From NCBI GenBank assembly GCA_964291375.2, contig OZ219809.1, positions 1,984,001 through 2,048,000 on the forward strand: a stretch of 64,000 nt of DNA. Direction: 5' to 3'. This document shows positions 33,317 to 41,779 of this stretch, one piece after another (within the stretch, counting starts at the first letter, position 1; every line of letters begins with the position of its first letter). This DNA is from 3107 sp001483205. Its GTDB lineage: Bacteria; Pseudomonadota; Alphaproteobacteria; Rhodobacterales; Rhodobacteraceae. The notes beneath the pieces are model-generated. The model did no database searches, had not been told where the DNA came from, and saw only the letters and a list, made by a program, of their open reading frames with translations. The translations under genes were made by a program, and so were the position numbers.

Positions 33317-34444
33317 ATGCGGGCGGAGACACATAACACCGTCGCGGCGATTGAAAAATCGCTGGCGCTGCTGAAAAAGCGCATCGGCTGGGAAACCGCC
33401 GCCCGCAGGCTCGAGGAATTTAACGCCCGTGCCGAAGACCCGGGGTTATGGAGCGACCCCGCCCGTGCGCAGGCGCTGATGCGCGACCGCCAGACCCTTG
33501 CCGACGCCATCGACATCTGCGAAACGATTGCCCGCGATCTCGCCGACAATACCGAGCTTGTCGAACTGGGCGAGGCAGAGGCCGATGACGACGTGGTGGC
33601 CGAGGCAGAGGCCGCGCTCAGGGCCTTGCGGGACCGGGCCGCCGAAAAAGAGCTTGAGGCGCTTCTGGACGGCGAGGCGGACGGCAACGACACCTTTCTT
33701 GAGATCAATTCCGGCGCGGGCGGCACCGAAAGCTGTGACTGGGCCGAGATGCTGGCGCGGATGTATATCCGTTGGGCCGAAAAGCGCGGGTTCGGTGTTG
33801 AATTGCAGTCGGAAAGCCCCGGCGAGGGGGCCGGGATCAAATCGGCGGCCTACCGGATCAGCGGCAAAAACGCCTACGGGTGGCTGAAATCCGAGGCAGG
33901 CGTGCATCGGCTGGTCCGCATCTCGCCCTATGACAGCTCGGCGCGGCGGCATACGTCGTTCGGCTCGGTCTGGGTCTATCCGGTGGTGGACGATTCGATC
34001 GAGATCGGGATCAACCCCGCCGACATCCGCATCGACACCTACCGGTCGTCGGGGGCGGGCGGCCAGCATGTGAACACCACCGACTCTGCCGTGCGGATCA
34101 CCCACCACCCGACCGGGATCGTGGTGACCAGTTCCGAGAAGTCACAACACCAGAACCGCGACATCGCCATGAAGGCGCTGAAATCCCGGCTCTATCAGTT
34201 GGAGCTGGAGAAGCGGACGGCGGGCATCCGGCAGGCGCACGAAGCCAAGGGGGATGCGGGATGGGGGAACCAGATTCGGTCTTATGTGCTGCAACCCTAT
34301 CAGATGGTGAAGGATCTGCGCACCGGGTATGAAACATCGGACACGCAGGGGGTGCTGGATGGTGACCTTGACGGGCTGATGGCGGCGACGCTGGCGATGA
34401 ATGTGTCCGGCAAGTCCCGCGCTGAGGCGCAGGCAGAGGAGTAG
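33317..34444 (+). CDS. prfB: Peptide chain release factor 2
   Basis: This 375-residue factor terminates translation at UGA and UAA. The catalytic GGQ loop is in SSGAGGQHVNTTDSAVRITH. The stop-recognition loop reads RISPYDSSARRHTSF, so the canonical SPF tripeptide of E. coli is SPY here. I recall that variant in other alphaproteobacteria. The frame is continuous, so the autoregulatory +1 frameshift of many prfB genes is absent. The N-terminal coiled domain (IEKSLALLKKRIGWETAARRLEE) is intact. Confidence 0.95.
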   Translation: MRAETHNTVAAIEKSLALLKKRIGWETAARRLEEFNARAEDPGLWSDPARAQALMRDRQTLADAIDICETIARDLADNTELVELGEAEADDDVVAEAEAALRALRDRAAEKELEALLDGEADGNDTFLEINSGAGGTESCDWAEMLARMYIRWAEKRGFGVELQSESPGEGAGIKSAAYRISGKNAYGWLKSEAGVHRLVRISPYDSSARRHTSFGSVWVYPVVDDSIEIGINPADIRIDTYRSSGAGGQHVNTTDSAVRITHHPTGIVVTSSEKSQHQNRDIAMKALKSRLYQLELEKRTAGIRQAHEAKGDAGWGNQIRSYVLQPYQMVKDLRTGYETSDTQGVLDGDLDGLMAATLAMNVSGKSRAEAQAEE

Positions 34445-34499
34445 GGCGCGAGTGGTGCCGGCCTTGCCGGGGCAGGTGCGGCCTTTCGGGGGGGCGCGG

Positions 34500-34554
34500 C
34501 TTATCCGCGGATAAGGGCAGGGATGTGCCGGGCCGGGGCTTATCCGCGGATAAG
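34500..34554 (+). repeat. Two further CTTATCCGCGGATAAG palindromes
   Basis: Perfect palindromes lie at 34500-34515 and 34539-34554, 39 bp apart, joined by gggcagggatgtgccgggcc. The second leads into gtcaagacctctcgcatgat, joining the palindrome module to a family end. Confidence 0.9.
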
Positions 34555-34557
34555 GTC

Positions 34558-34742
34558 AAGACCTCTCGCATGATGTCCGGGTCCGGCAGAGACATGGGTG
34601 ACGGGTTTCACAAGACCGGTGAGGGCAGCGCCCGGCCCACAGGGGGCGCGCGCCGCCTACTCCATTGAGGGGTAGACGGCGCGGCCCGGTCTTGCGACCG
34701 GGCGGGACGGGTTGGCAGCCGATCCGCCATTATGGCCGAAGT
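34558..34742 (+). repeat. TTTCACAAGACCGGTGAGGG-type element, copy 1
   Basis: This is about 185 bp. It starts gacctctcgcatgatgtccg, contains tttcacaagaccggtgaggg then cagcgcccggcc, a cggcccggtcttgcgaccgggcg hairpin, and ends gccgatccgccattatggcc. It is a direct repeat of 34787-34966. Confidence 0.8.
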
Positions 34743-34786
34743 ATGATAATCCGATCACAGCCCTGCCGCCGCTTTTCCGCTGAAAA

Positions 34787-34966
34787 GACCTCTGTATTAT
34801 GTCCGGGCCGGGCAGAGATATGGGCAACGGGGTTCACAAGACCGGTGAGGGCAGCGCCCGGCCCGGCGGGTGCAAAGCGCCCGCCATCGGGCGGGGCGGG
34901 CGCTGCCCGGTCTTGCGACGGGGCGGGACAGGTTGGCAGCCGATCCGCCATTATGCAGCAGGTCTT
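34787..34966 (+). repeat. TTTCACAAGACCGGTGAGGG-type element, copy 2
   Basis: This is a 180-bp direct repeat of the element at 34558 with the family ends gacctctgtattatgtccgg and gccattatgcagcaggtctt. The middle differs (gtgcaaagcgcccgccatcg). The two copies are separated by 44 bp with no gene. Confidence 0.8.
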
Positions 34967-35011
34967 GGAAAAGAGAAAAGGGCAGCGCCCGGCTCGGCAA
35001 GGGGGCCGGGG

Positions 35012-35119
35012 CTTATCCGCGGATAAGGTCAAGACCTCTGACATACTGGCTTGGGCCGGGCAGACGGTTTGGCCCCTGACGCGCCACTGGCAGCCGATGC
35101 GCCAATATGCAGCAGGTCT
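35012..35119 (+). repeat. Palindrome-containing element abutting the upp stop codon
   Basis: A perfect CTTATCCGCGGATAAG (35012-35027) is followed by gtcaagacctctgacatact and a right end gccaatatgcagcaggtctt. The last base abuts the upp stop codon (35120-35122 on the minus strand). Confidence 0.85.
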
Positions 35120-35752
35120 TCACCGGGTTCCGAACATCCGGTCGCCCGCGTCCCCCAGCCCCGGCACAATATAGCCCTTTTCGTTCAGCCGCTCATCCAC
35201 GGCGGCGGTAACAATCGGCACATCCGGGTGCGCCTCTTTCATCCGGGCCACGCCTTCGGGGGCCGCCAGCAGGCAGAGGAAACGAATATTCCCCGCCCCC
35301 GCCCGCTTCAGCAGATCGACCGCCGCCGCAGAGGAATTTCCCGTCGCCAGCATCGGATCAAGGGTGATCACCAGCCGGTCCTCCAACCCCTCGGGCACTT
35401 TGAAATAGTATTGCACCGGTTTCAGCGTCGCCTCATCGCGATACAGCCCGACGAACCCGACACGGGCCGAGGGGATCAGCTCCAGCACACCATCAAGCAA
35501 CCCGTTCCCCGCCCTCAGAATCGAAATCAGCGCCAGTTTCTTGCCCGCCAGAACCGGGGCATCCATCGCCGCCATCGGGGTGTCAATGCGCCGGGTGGTC
35601 ATCTTCAGCTCCCGCGTCACCTCATAGGCCAAAAGCTGGCTGATCTCGCGCAGAAGCTGGCGGAAGCCCGCGGTCGGCGTCCCGGCCTGACGCATCAGGG
35701 TCAGCTTGTGCTGCACCAGCGGGTGCTCGACGATGGTCAGGTGGTCGGTCAT
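35120..35752 (-). CDS. upp: Uracil phosphoribosyltransferase
   Basis: This 210-residue enzyme converts uracil and PRPP to UMP. The PRPP loop is LDPMLATGNSSAAAVDLL and the uracil-binding C-terminus is GYIVPGLGDAGDRMFGTR. The N-terminal HPLVQHKLTLMR is also typical. It is the last gene of the minus-strand salvage set cdd-deoA-deoB-upp, separated from deoB by a long-form repeat. Confidence 0.96.
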   Translation of the reverse strand: MTDHLTIVEHPLVQHKLTLMRQAGTPTAGFRQLLREISQLLAYEVTRELKMTTRRIDTPMAAMDAPVLAGKKLALISILRAGNGLLDGVLELIPSARVGFVGLYRDEATLKPVQYYFKVPEGLEDRLVITLDPMLATGNSSAAAVDLLKRAGAGNIRFLCLLAAPEGVARMKEAHPDVPIVTAAVDERLNEKGYIVPGLGDAGDRMFGTR

Positions 35753-35785
35753 GGCGGAAACTCCCCCGTTCTGTATTGCATTGAT

Positions 35786-35999
35786 AAGGCCTTTGCATAT
35801 GAGCTCAGCCGGGCAGCCGCCTGCCTGGGCGGGCGCTTTTCCCGACAGTTCACATTGGTGATGGTCTTTCCATAAAGTCCATATGATGCAACAGGTTGAG
35901 GCGTCAATAGCGCCTGCCGGGGGGCAGGCAGGCGCTGCTCAGGCAGCAAGCGCCGGGCGGACAATTTGGTCACTGACGCGCCATTATACAGAGGTCTCT
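35786..35999 (+). repeat. Long-form modular repeat, copy 5
   Basis: The left end is aaggcctttgcatatgagct and the right end is gcgccattatacagaggtct. The core reads gttcacattggtgatggtct. The right end runs into the deoB stop codon (36000-36002). It lies between upp and deoB. Confidence 0.9.
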
Positions 36000-37238
36000 T
36001 CATGGCCGCGCGCCCGGTCCCGCCCGGCGAAGAAAACTGCGCCCCGGCCCGCGCTCCGCCAGCCCGAGATGATCAGCGACAGACGCCGCCACATCCACAA
36101 AGGCGCACTGGCCGATCTCTCCCGGCCCCACCCCATGCACCAGCACCGGCACCCGCTCTCGGGTGTGGTCCGTGCCGCTGCGGGTGGGGTCATTGCCATG
36201 GTCTGCCGTCAGCACGATCATGTCGCCCGCCCGCGCACGGGCGATCATACCCGGCAGACACCCGTCAAACCACTCCAGCGCGCGGGCATAGCCGGAAACA
36301 TCGCGCCGGTGCCCGAAACGCGCGTCAAACTCGACGAAATTGGCGAATGTCAGGCTGTTGTCCGGGGCCTCGGCCATCAAGTCCGCCAGATGCCCGGCCA
36401 GTTCTCTGTCGCTGCCCGTGCGCAGCGCGTCGATCCCGCGCATCGAGAAAATATCGCCGATCTTGCCGAGGGCCAGAACCCGTCCGCCAGATGCCTGCAC
36501 CCAATCGCACAAGCCGGGCACGGGCGGGGCCATGGCGAAATCGCGCCGCCCGGAGGTGCGCACGAACCCCTCTTGCGGCGATCCGGTGAAGGGGCGGGCG
36601 ATCACCCGGCCAACCCTCATCGCGTGCAGGCGCGGGGCAAGACGGCGGCACATGGCCAAGAGCCGCTCCAACCCGAAAACCCCTTCATGGGCGGCAATCT
36701 GCACCACGCTGTCGGCAGAGGTATAGCAGATCGGCCATCCGTTCCGCATATGCTCGGCCCCGAAATCACTGATCACCGCAGTGCCGGAGGCATGACAGTT
36801 GGCAAGGGTGCCCTCGGTGCCTGCGGCGCGGGCCATCCCGGCGATCAGGTCGGGCGGAAAGGCGGGGTCTGTTTTGGGAAACAGGTGCCACTTCCACGGC
36901 ACCGGCACCCCGGCGAGCTCCCAATGCCCGGATTGTGTGTCCTTGCCGGGGCCGGAGGGCGTCGCCACCCCCCACATGCCCGTTGGCGTGGCGTCAAGGC
37001 CGGGGGTTTCGATGCCGGTTGACAGGCGGAGCACAGCCCCCAGCCCCAGCCGGTCGAGGTTGGGAACCCGCAAGGGGCCGCTGCGCCCCTGTTCCGCCCG
37101 GCCATCCGCACAGGCGCGCACGATATGGCCCAGGGTGTTGGCCCCGGTGTCGGGGGTGTCATCGTTGAAAAAGGCATGGGCGTCCGGCGCGCCGCCGCAC
37201 CCGGCAGAGTCGAGGACGATGAGGAAGGCCCGGCTCAT
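36000..37238 (-). CDS. deoB: Phosphopentomutase
   Basis: This 412-residue enzyme of the alkaline-phosphatase superfamily interconverts (deoxy)ribose 1- and 5-phosphates. The N-terminal metal site is FLIVLDSAGCGGAPDA with NDDTPDTGANTLGHI; the C-terminal site is MIVLTADHGNDPTRSGTDHT and RERVPVLVHG. SGPGKDTQSGHWELAG in between is a hallmark. It channels sugar phosphate released by DeoA into central metabolism. Confidence 0.95.
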   Translation of the reverse strand: MSRAFLIVLDSAGCGGAPDAHAFFNDDTPDTGANTLGHIVRACADGRAEQGRSGPLRVPNLDRLGLGAVLRLSTGIETPGLDATPTGMWGVATPSGPGKDTQSGHWELAGVPVPWKWHLFPKTDPAFPPDLIAGMARAAGTEGTLANCHASGTAVISDFGAEHMRNGWPICYTSADSVVQIAAHEGVFGLERLLAMCRRLAPRLHAMRVGRVIARPFTGSPQEGFVRTSGRRDFAMAPPVPGLCDWVQASGGRVLALGKIGDIFSMRGIDALRTGSDRELAGHLADLMAEAPDNSLTFANFVEFDARFGHRRDVSGYARALEWFDGCLPGMIARARAGDMIVLTADHGNDPTRSGTDHTRERVPVLVHGVGPGEIGQCAFVDVAASVADHLGLAERGPGRSFLRRAGPGARP

Positions 37239-37292
37239 GGCGCTGTCCTTGCCGGGACAGGTGTTGGGGGGGCCAGGCCTCTGCCCCGAAAC

Positions 37293-37396
37293 GACCTCTG
37301 CAAGACCTCTGCATGATGGTGTATAGCCTGACGCCCGGATTTTGAGTTCAGCTTCCGGCCCTGCCCCCGCCCGGTCGCAAGACCGGGCCGCGCCTT
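37293..37396 (+). repeat. Composite modular repeat upstream of deoB
   Basis: A doubled left end (gacctctgcaa then gacctctgcatgatggtgta) leads into the module cctgacgcccggattttgag (37328-37364) and a cccggtcgc-aagaccggg hairpin. It lies in the deoA-deoB gap just upstream of the deoB start. Confidence 0.75.
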
Positions 37397-37460
37397 GGGC
37401 TCCGCCCGTTCGGCCCTGAAACGGTCCCCCGGACCGTTTCCGGGGCGGGCCTCACCCCCC
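37397..37460 (+). repeat. AAACGGTCC-nnn-GGACCGTTT hairpin module, copy 2
   Basis: It contains gggctccgcccgttcggccc, then an inverted repeat aaacggtcc-ccc-ggaccgttt, then gggcgggcctcacccccc. It matches 2557-2620 and 53919-53983 almost base for base. Unlike those it is not next to a gene stop codon. Confidence 0.75.
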
Positions 37461-37539
37461 CACGGGGCGGCGCGTTCGCGCCTACCGTGCGGGCCGGACG
37501 CGGCCCCTGTCGCTTTCCCGAAGGTCCGCAGATCACTAA

Positions 37540-37641
37540 GACCTTTGCATATTGACCGAGCCGGGGGGCAGGCAGGCGCTGCCCGGTGCAAGCACCGGGC
37601 GGACAATCTGACCACTGATGCGCTAATATACAGAGGTCTTT
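37540..37641 (+). repeat. Internally deleted long-form repeat (about 102 bp)
   Basis: The ends gacctttgcatattgaccga and gctaatatacagaggtcttt are intact and the right hairpins (ggcaggcaggcgctgcccgg) are present. The left hairpin and the conserved core, about 110 bp, are missing. It documents internal deletion with retained ends. Confidence 0.85.
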
Positions 37642-37695
37642 GATGACCCCGCCCGATGGAATACCTAAGCGGGCGGTTTGGCCGTCGATACGTCG

Positions 37696-39006
37696 TCATG
37701 GCGCGATCTTTTCCAGCACCAGCGGCGATGCGGCGACCTCTGCGTCCCCAAACACAAACGCCGTCTGCACCTTCATCGCCGCCGTCTCTGCCGACGCCAT
37801 ATCCGCCGCATGAATCCGCAAAAGCGGATCACCCCGCGCAACCCGCCCCCCGACCGGCGCAATCCGGCTCAGCCCGACGGCGGGGTTGATCGCCGCCCCG
37901 TCGAACAGCCGCCCGCCGCCCAGCCGCACCACCACATGCCCGAGGCGGCGGGTCTCAATCGCGCTGATCACGCCCGCGCGGGGGCTGGGAACATCCCTCA
38001 CCACCGGCGCCTGCGGCAACATCCCCTGCCAGCGGTCGCAAAAATCCGCCGGGCCGCCCAGTGCCGCGATCATCCGCGCAAACCGCTCCATCGCCCGGCC
38101 ATCGGCCAGCGCCGCCCGGATCGCGCCCGCGCCCTCCGCCACACTCGCCGACAAACCGCCCAGCGCCAGCAACTCACCGCCCAGCTCAGCGGTCAGGCGC
38201 ACCAGCCGCCCGTCCGCATCTCCCCCGGCCAGCGCCGCCATGCACTCGGCAATTTCCAGCCCGTTGCCCGCCGCAGGCACAAGCGGCTGCGACATATCGG
38301 TCAGCAGACAGATGGTCCGGCAACCGGCCCCGTTGGCGGTTTCGGCCAGGGCACGGGCCAGGGCACGGGCCTGTTGCTCTGAGGCCATGACCGCGCCGGA
38401 GCCGGTCTTGACATCAAGCACCAGCGCCTCCAGCCCCGCCGCCAGTTTCTTGGACAGGATCGAGGCGGTGATCAGATCAATGCTTGCAACGGTGGCGGTC
38501 ACGTCGCGGATGGCATAGAGCCGCCGGTCGGCGGGGGCGAGCCGCTCCGTCGCCCCGGCAATCACACAGCCGATGCGGGCGACCATGGCGCGCAGGTCGG
38601 CCTCTTCCAGGGCCGTCGAAACCCCCGGAATGGCTTCGAGCTTGTCGAGTGTGCCGCCGGTATGCCCGAGACCCCGTCCCGAGATCATCGGCACATAGGC
38701 CCCGCAGGCGGCCAGCGCCGGGGCAAGGATGATCGAGACGCAATCACCAACCCCGCCGGTCGAATGCTTGTCGAGCACCGGCCCCGGCAAATCCCAGTGC
38801 AGCACATCGCCGCTGTCGCGCATGGCGCGGGTCAGCGCGACGCGGCCCCCCTCGCCCAGCCCGTTGAGGCAGGCCGCCATCGCGAACGCCCCGGCCTGTG
38901 CATCGGTCACCGTGCCCGAGGCCAGACCCGCCGCGAACCGGTAAAACGCCTCTTCCGACAGGCGCGCGCCCTCTTTGAGGCGGGAAATCGTGTTGATGGC
39001 GGCCAC
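37696..39006 (-). CDS. deoA: Thymidine phosphorylase
   Basis: This 436-residue enzyme cleaves thymidine or deoxyuridine with phosphate. The glycosyltransferase-family-3 motif LDKHSTGGVGDCVSIILAPA (phosphate and substrate site) and MISGRGLGHTGGTLDKLEAI are exact. VLDVKTGSGAVMASEQQARAL and the C-terminal lipoyl-like domain (RLGHVVVRLGGGRLFDGAAI) are present. It ends upstream of deoB and starts 5 nt after the cdd stop, so cdd-deoA are coupled. Confidence 0.95.
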   Translation of the reverse strand: MAAINTISRLKEGARLSEEAFYRFAAGLASGTVTDAQAGAFAMAACLNGLGEGGRVALTRAMRDSGDVLHWDLPGPVLDKHSTGGVGDCVSIILAPALAACGAYVPMISGRGLGHTGGTLDKLEAIPGVSTALEEADLRAMVARIGCVIAGATERLAPADRRLYAIRDVTATVASIDLITASILSKKLAAGLEALVLDVKTGSGAVMASEQQARALARALAETANGAGCRTICLLTDMSQPLVPAAGNGLEIAECMAALAGGDADGRLVRLTAELGGELLALGGLSASVAEGAGAIRAALADGRAMERFARMIAALGGPADFCDRWQGMLPQAPVVRDVPSPRAGVISAIETRRLGHVVVRLGGGRLFDGAAINPAVGLSRIAPVGGRVARGDPLLRIHAADMASAETAAMKVQTAFVFGDAEVAASPLVLEKIAP

Positions 39007-39010
39007 GGGA

Positions 39011-39406
39011 TCAGGCCCCGCCCATGTGGTCCGCGCCGAACGCCCCCGGCAGCAGGTCCGCCACCGTCATCGTCACGCTGTCGTCACTTGCGGTCATGGC
39101 CAGGGTGACCGGCACATCCGGCCCGGCGAACTCGGCGATCTTCTGGCGGCATCCGCCGCAGGGGGGCACGGGTGCCGGGCTGTCGGCAACCACGGCGAGC
39201 GCGGCGATGCGGGTGTCGCCCGCCGCCACCATTGCCGCAATCGCCCCCGCCTCGGCGCAGGTGCCTTCGGGATAGGCGGCGTTTTCCACGTTGCAGCCGG
39301 TATGAAGATTGCCCTCGATGCTGCGCAGGGCCGCGCCGACCCTGAACCGGGAATAGGGCGCGTGGGCGTTTTTGCGCACGGCGCGGGCGGCGGCGATCAG
39401 GTCCAT
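39011..39406 (-). CDS. cdd: Cytidine deaminase
   Basis: This 131-residue zinc enzyme deaminates cytidine and deoxycytidine. Zinc and catalytic residues are visible in TGCNVENAAYPEGTCAEAGAI (catalytic glutamate in CAEA) and PCGGCRQKIAEF. The start MDLIAAARAV at 39406 is preferred because ggag lies 7 nt upstream and the length fits the 130-residue family. An ATG six codons earlier (39424) is the alternative. First gene of the salvage run. Confidence 0.93.
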   Translation of the reverse strand: MDLIAAARAVRKNAHAPYSRFRVGAALRSIEGNLHTGCNVENAAYPEGTCAEAGAIAAMVAAGDTRIAALAVVADSPAPVPPCGGCRQKIAEFAGPDVPVTLAMTASDDSVTMTVADLLPGAFGADHMGGA

Positions 39407-39480
39407 GGGGGTCTCCGGTGTCATCACCCTGCCGACTGTGCGGCGATCTGCGCGCGGGCGCAAGCCCGAAGCCGCCGGGC

Positions 39481-39563
39481 GGGGGCATGGGGGATGGGTT
39501 TCATAAGAGCGGTGAGAGCCGCGTCCGGCCTGCACGGGGGGGGCCGCCGACCCCATTTAGGAA
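39481..39563 (+). repeat. Partial TTTCACAAGACCGGTGAGGG-type module
   Basis: The sequence gggtttcataagagcggtga then gagccgcgtccggcc resembles the modules at 34.6 and 34.8 kb. It joins directly to the short element at 39564. Confidence 0.55.
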
Positions 39564-39656
39564 GACCTCTGCATAATGGCCGAGCCGGGCAGGCGCTGCC
39601 CGGCGTTCCGCCGGGCGGATGGTTTGGCAAGCGACGCACCATTATGCAGATGCCTT
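39564..39656 (+). repeat. Short-form modular repeat (93 bp)
   Basis: The ends are gacctctgcataatggccga and gcaccattatgcagatgcct. They are joined by gccgggcaggcgctgcccgg and a cgttccgccgggcgg segment. It lies between divergent cdd and prpE. Confidence 0.85.
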
Positions 39657-39852
39657 TAAGACCGGCAAGGGCCGCGTCCGGCTCGCCCAGGCAGGCGCGG
39701 CCCGGTCTTACGACCGGGCAGGGCGAGGTCATCAGGCAACACGCCCGGCCCGAGGGCGGAATTTGCTCGCAACATGTCGCGCATCCTGTAAAACTCGAGC
39801 GCGCGCGCACCCGCGCCTGCACATACATCGTGACCCAAGGGAGGAGGGGCGC

Positions 39853-41757
39853 ATGACATACCAGAGCGTCTATGAAGGCTGGCAACAAGACCCGGAGGGC
39901 TTCTGGATGCAGGCCGCCCGCGCCATCGACTGGGTGAAACCGCCGACAAAGGCGCTGTTTGCCGAGAACGCGCCGCTCTATGAGTGGTTTGCCGATGCAC
40001 AGGTCAACACCTGCCACAACGCGGTGGACCGCCATGTGGCGGCGGGCCATGGCGGGCGCGTCGCCATCATCCATGACAGCCCCCTCACCGGCACCAAGAG
40101 CTATATCACCTATCAGCAGCTTCTCGACCGGGTGGCGCGTCTGGCCGGGGCGCTCAGGGCGAAAGGCGTGGGCAAGGGGGATCGTGTCATCATCTACATG
40201 CCGATGACCCCCGAGGCGCTGGAGGCAATGCTGGCCTGCGCCCGGATCGGTGCGATCCATTCGGTCGTCTTCGGTGGCTTTGCCGCCCATGAGCTGGCGG
40301 TGCGGATCGACGACGCGCACCCCAGGGCGATCATCGCCGCCTCTGCCGGGGTCGAGCCGGGCCGCGTCGTGCCCTACAAACCGCTTTTGGATAAGGCGAT
40401 TGACCTGGCCGAGCACAAACCCGATTTCTGCGTTATCCTGCAACGACAGCCACAGACCGCCCCGCTGACCCCCGGTCGCGATGTGGACTGGCATGACTTT
40501 CAGACCGGCGCAGACCCCGCCGAATGTGTGCCGGTTGCGGGCAACCATCCGGTCTATATCCTGTATACGTCCGGCACCACCGGGCGGCCCAAGGGCGTGG
40601 TGCGGCCAACCGCGGGCCATCTTGTCGCCCTCAACTGGACGATGAAGAACATCTATGATGTCGAGCCGGGCGATGTGTTCTGGGCGGCCTCTGATGTGGG
40701 CTGGGTCGTGGGGCACAGCTATATCTGCTATGCGCCGCTGATCCACGGCAACACCACGATCATGTTCGAGGGCAAGCCCGTCGGCACCCCCGACGCCGGG
40801 GCCTTCTGGCGGGTGATCGCGGAACACAAGGTCCGCAGCTTTTTCACCGCGCCGACCGCGTTTCGTGCCGTCCGACGCGCCGATCCGACGGGCGCGCTGA
40901 TTGCGCAATATGACCTGAGCAGCCTGCGCGCCGTGTTTCTGGCCGGGGAGCGGGCGGACCCGGACACGATCCGCTGGGCAGGCGAACGGCTCGGGGTGCC
41001 GGTCATAGACCACTGGTGGCAGACCGAAACCGGATACGCCATTGCCGCAAACCCGCTGGGCATTGAGGAATTGCCGGTCAGGGCGGGGTCGCCCTCGGTG
41101 CCGATGCCGGGCTGGGACGTGCGGATTCTCGACGATGCCGGGCGGCCCGCGCCCGCGGGCAAGCTGGGCGCGATTGCGGTCAGGCTGCCGCTGCCGCCGG
41201 GGACACTGCCGACGCTGTGGAACGCCGGAGAGCGGTTCCGCACGTCCTATCTCGACCGCTTTCCCGGCTATTATGAAACCGGCGATTCGGGGATGATTGA
41301 CGGGGATGGCTATCTCTACATCATGGCGCGCACCGATGATGTGATCAATGTTGCCGGGCACCGGCTGTCCACCGGCGCGATTGAAGAGGCGCTGGCCGGG
41401 CACCCGGATGTGGCCGAATGCGCGGTGATCGGGGTGGCGGACCCGCTGAAGGGCCAGGTGCCGCTGGGGTTTTTGTGCCTGAACAGCGGTGTGGAACGGG
41501 ACAGGGATGCCATCGTCGGTGAGTGCGTCGGGCTGGTGCGGGAGCGGATCGGCCCGGTGGCGGCGTTCCGGCTGGCCTGTGTGGTGGAGCGTCTGCCCAA
41601 GACCCGCTCCGGCAAGATTTTGCGGGCGACGATGGCGAAGATCGCGGATGGTGAGGCGTTCAGGATGCCGGCGACGATTGATGACCCGGCGATTCTGGAC
41701 GAAATCCGGGAGGCGCTTCAGACGCTTGGCTATGCGGGCGGGGGCCGCCCCGGTTGA
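39853..41757 (+). CDS. prpE: Propionyl-CoA synthetase (AMP-forming, ACSS3/PrpE-like)
   Basis: This 634-residue adenylate-forming ligase starts MTYQSVYEGWQQDPEGFWMQ. It has the P-loop-like YILYTSGTTGRPKGVVRPT, WWQTETGYAIAANP, and the C-terminal hinge (YLYIMARTDDVINVAGHRLS) and catalytic lysine region (RLPKTRSGKILRATM). VVRPTAGH and SDVGWVVGHSYICYAPL follow PrpE/ACSS3 rather than acetyl-CoA synthetase Acs. It activates propionate, or acrylate in DMSP-using relatives, for the methylcitrate or methylmalonyl route. The start at 39853 has gggaggag upstream; the longer frame enters a repeat. Confidence 0.88.
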   Translation: MTYQSVYEGWQQDPEGFWMQAARAIDWVKPPTKALFAENAPLYEWFADAQVNTCHNAVDRHVAAGHGGRVAIIHDSPLTGTKSYITYQQLLDRVARLAGALRAKGVGKGDRVIIYMPMTPEALEAMLACARIGAIHSVVFGGFAAHELAVRIDDAHPRAIIAASAGVEPGRVVPYKPLLDKAIDLAEHKPDFCVILQRQPQTAPLTPGRDVDWHDFQTGADPAECVPVAGNHPVYILYTSGTTGRPKGVVRPTAGHLVALNWTMKNIYDVEPGDVFWAASDVGWVVGHSYICYAPLIHGNTTIMFEGKPVGTPDAGAFWRVIAEHKVRSFFTAPTAFRAVRRADPTGALIAQYDLSSLRAVFLAGERADPDTIRWAGERLGVPVIDHWWQTETGYAIAANPLGIEELPVRAGSPSVPMPGWDVRILDDAGRPAPAGKLGAIAVRLPLPPGTLPTLWNAGERFRTSYLDRFPGYYETGDSGMIDGDGYLYIMARTDDVINVAGHRLSTGAIEEALAGHPDVAECAVIGVADPLKGQVPLGFLCLNSGVERDRDAIVGECVGLVRERIGPVAAFRLACVVERLPKTRSGKILRATMAKIADGEAFRMPATIDDPAILDEIREALQTLGYAGGGRPG

Positions 41758-41779
41758 AGGGGTGGTGGGGCGCGAGGTA

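Noticed and set aside
33317..33420. Programmed +1 frameshift in prfB
   Set aside because: The reading frame is continuous with no in-frame UGA and no shift site.
39424..41403. A 659-residue minus-strand ORF
   Set aside because: It is antisense to prpE, which has full family motifs. The predicted peptide has shadow composition.
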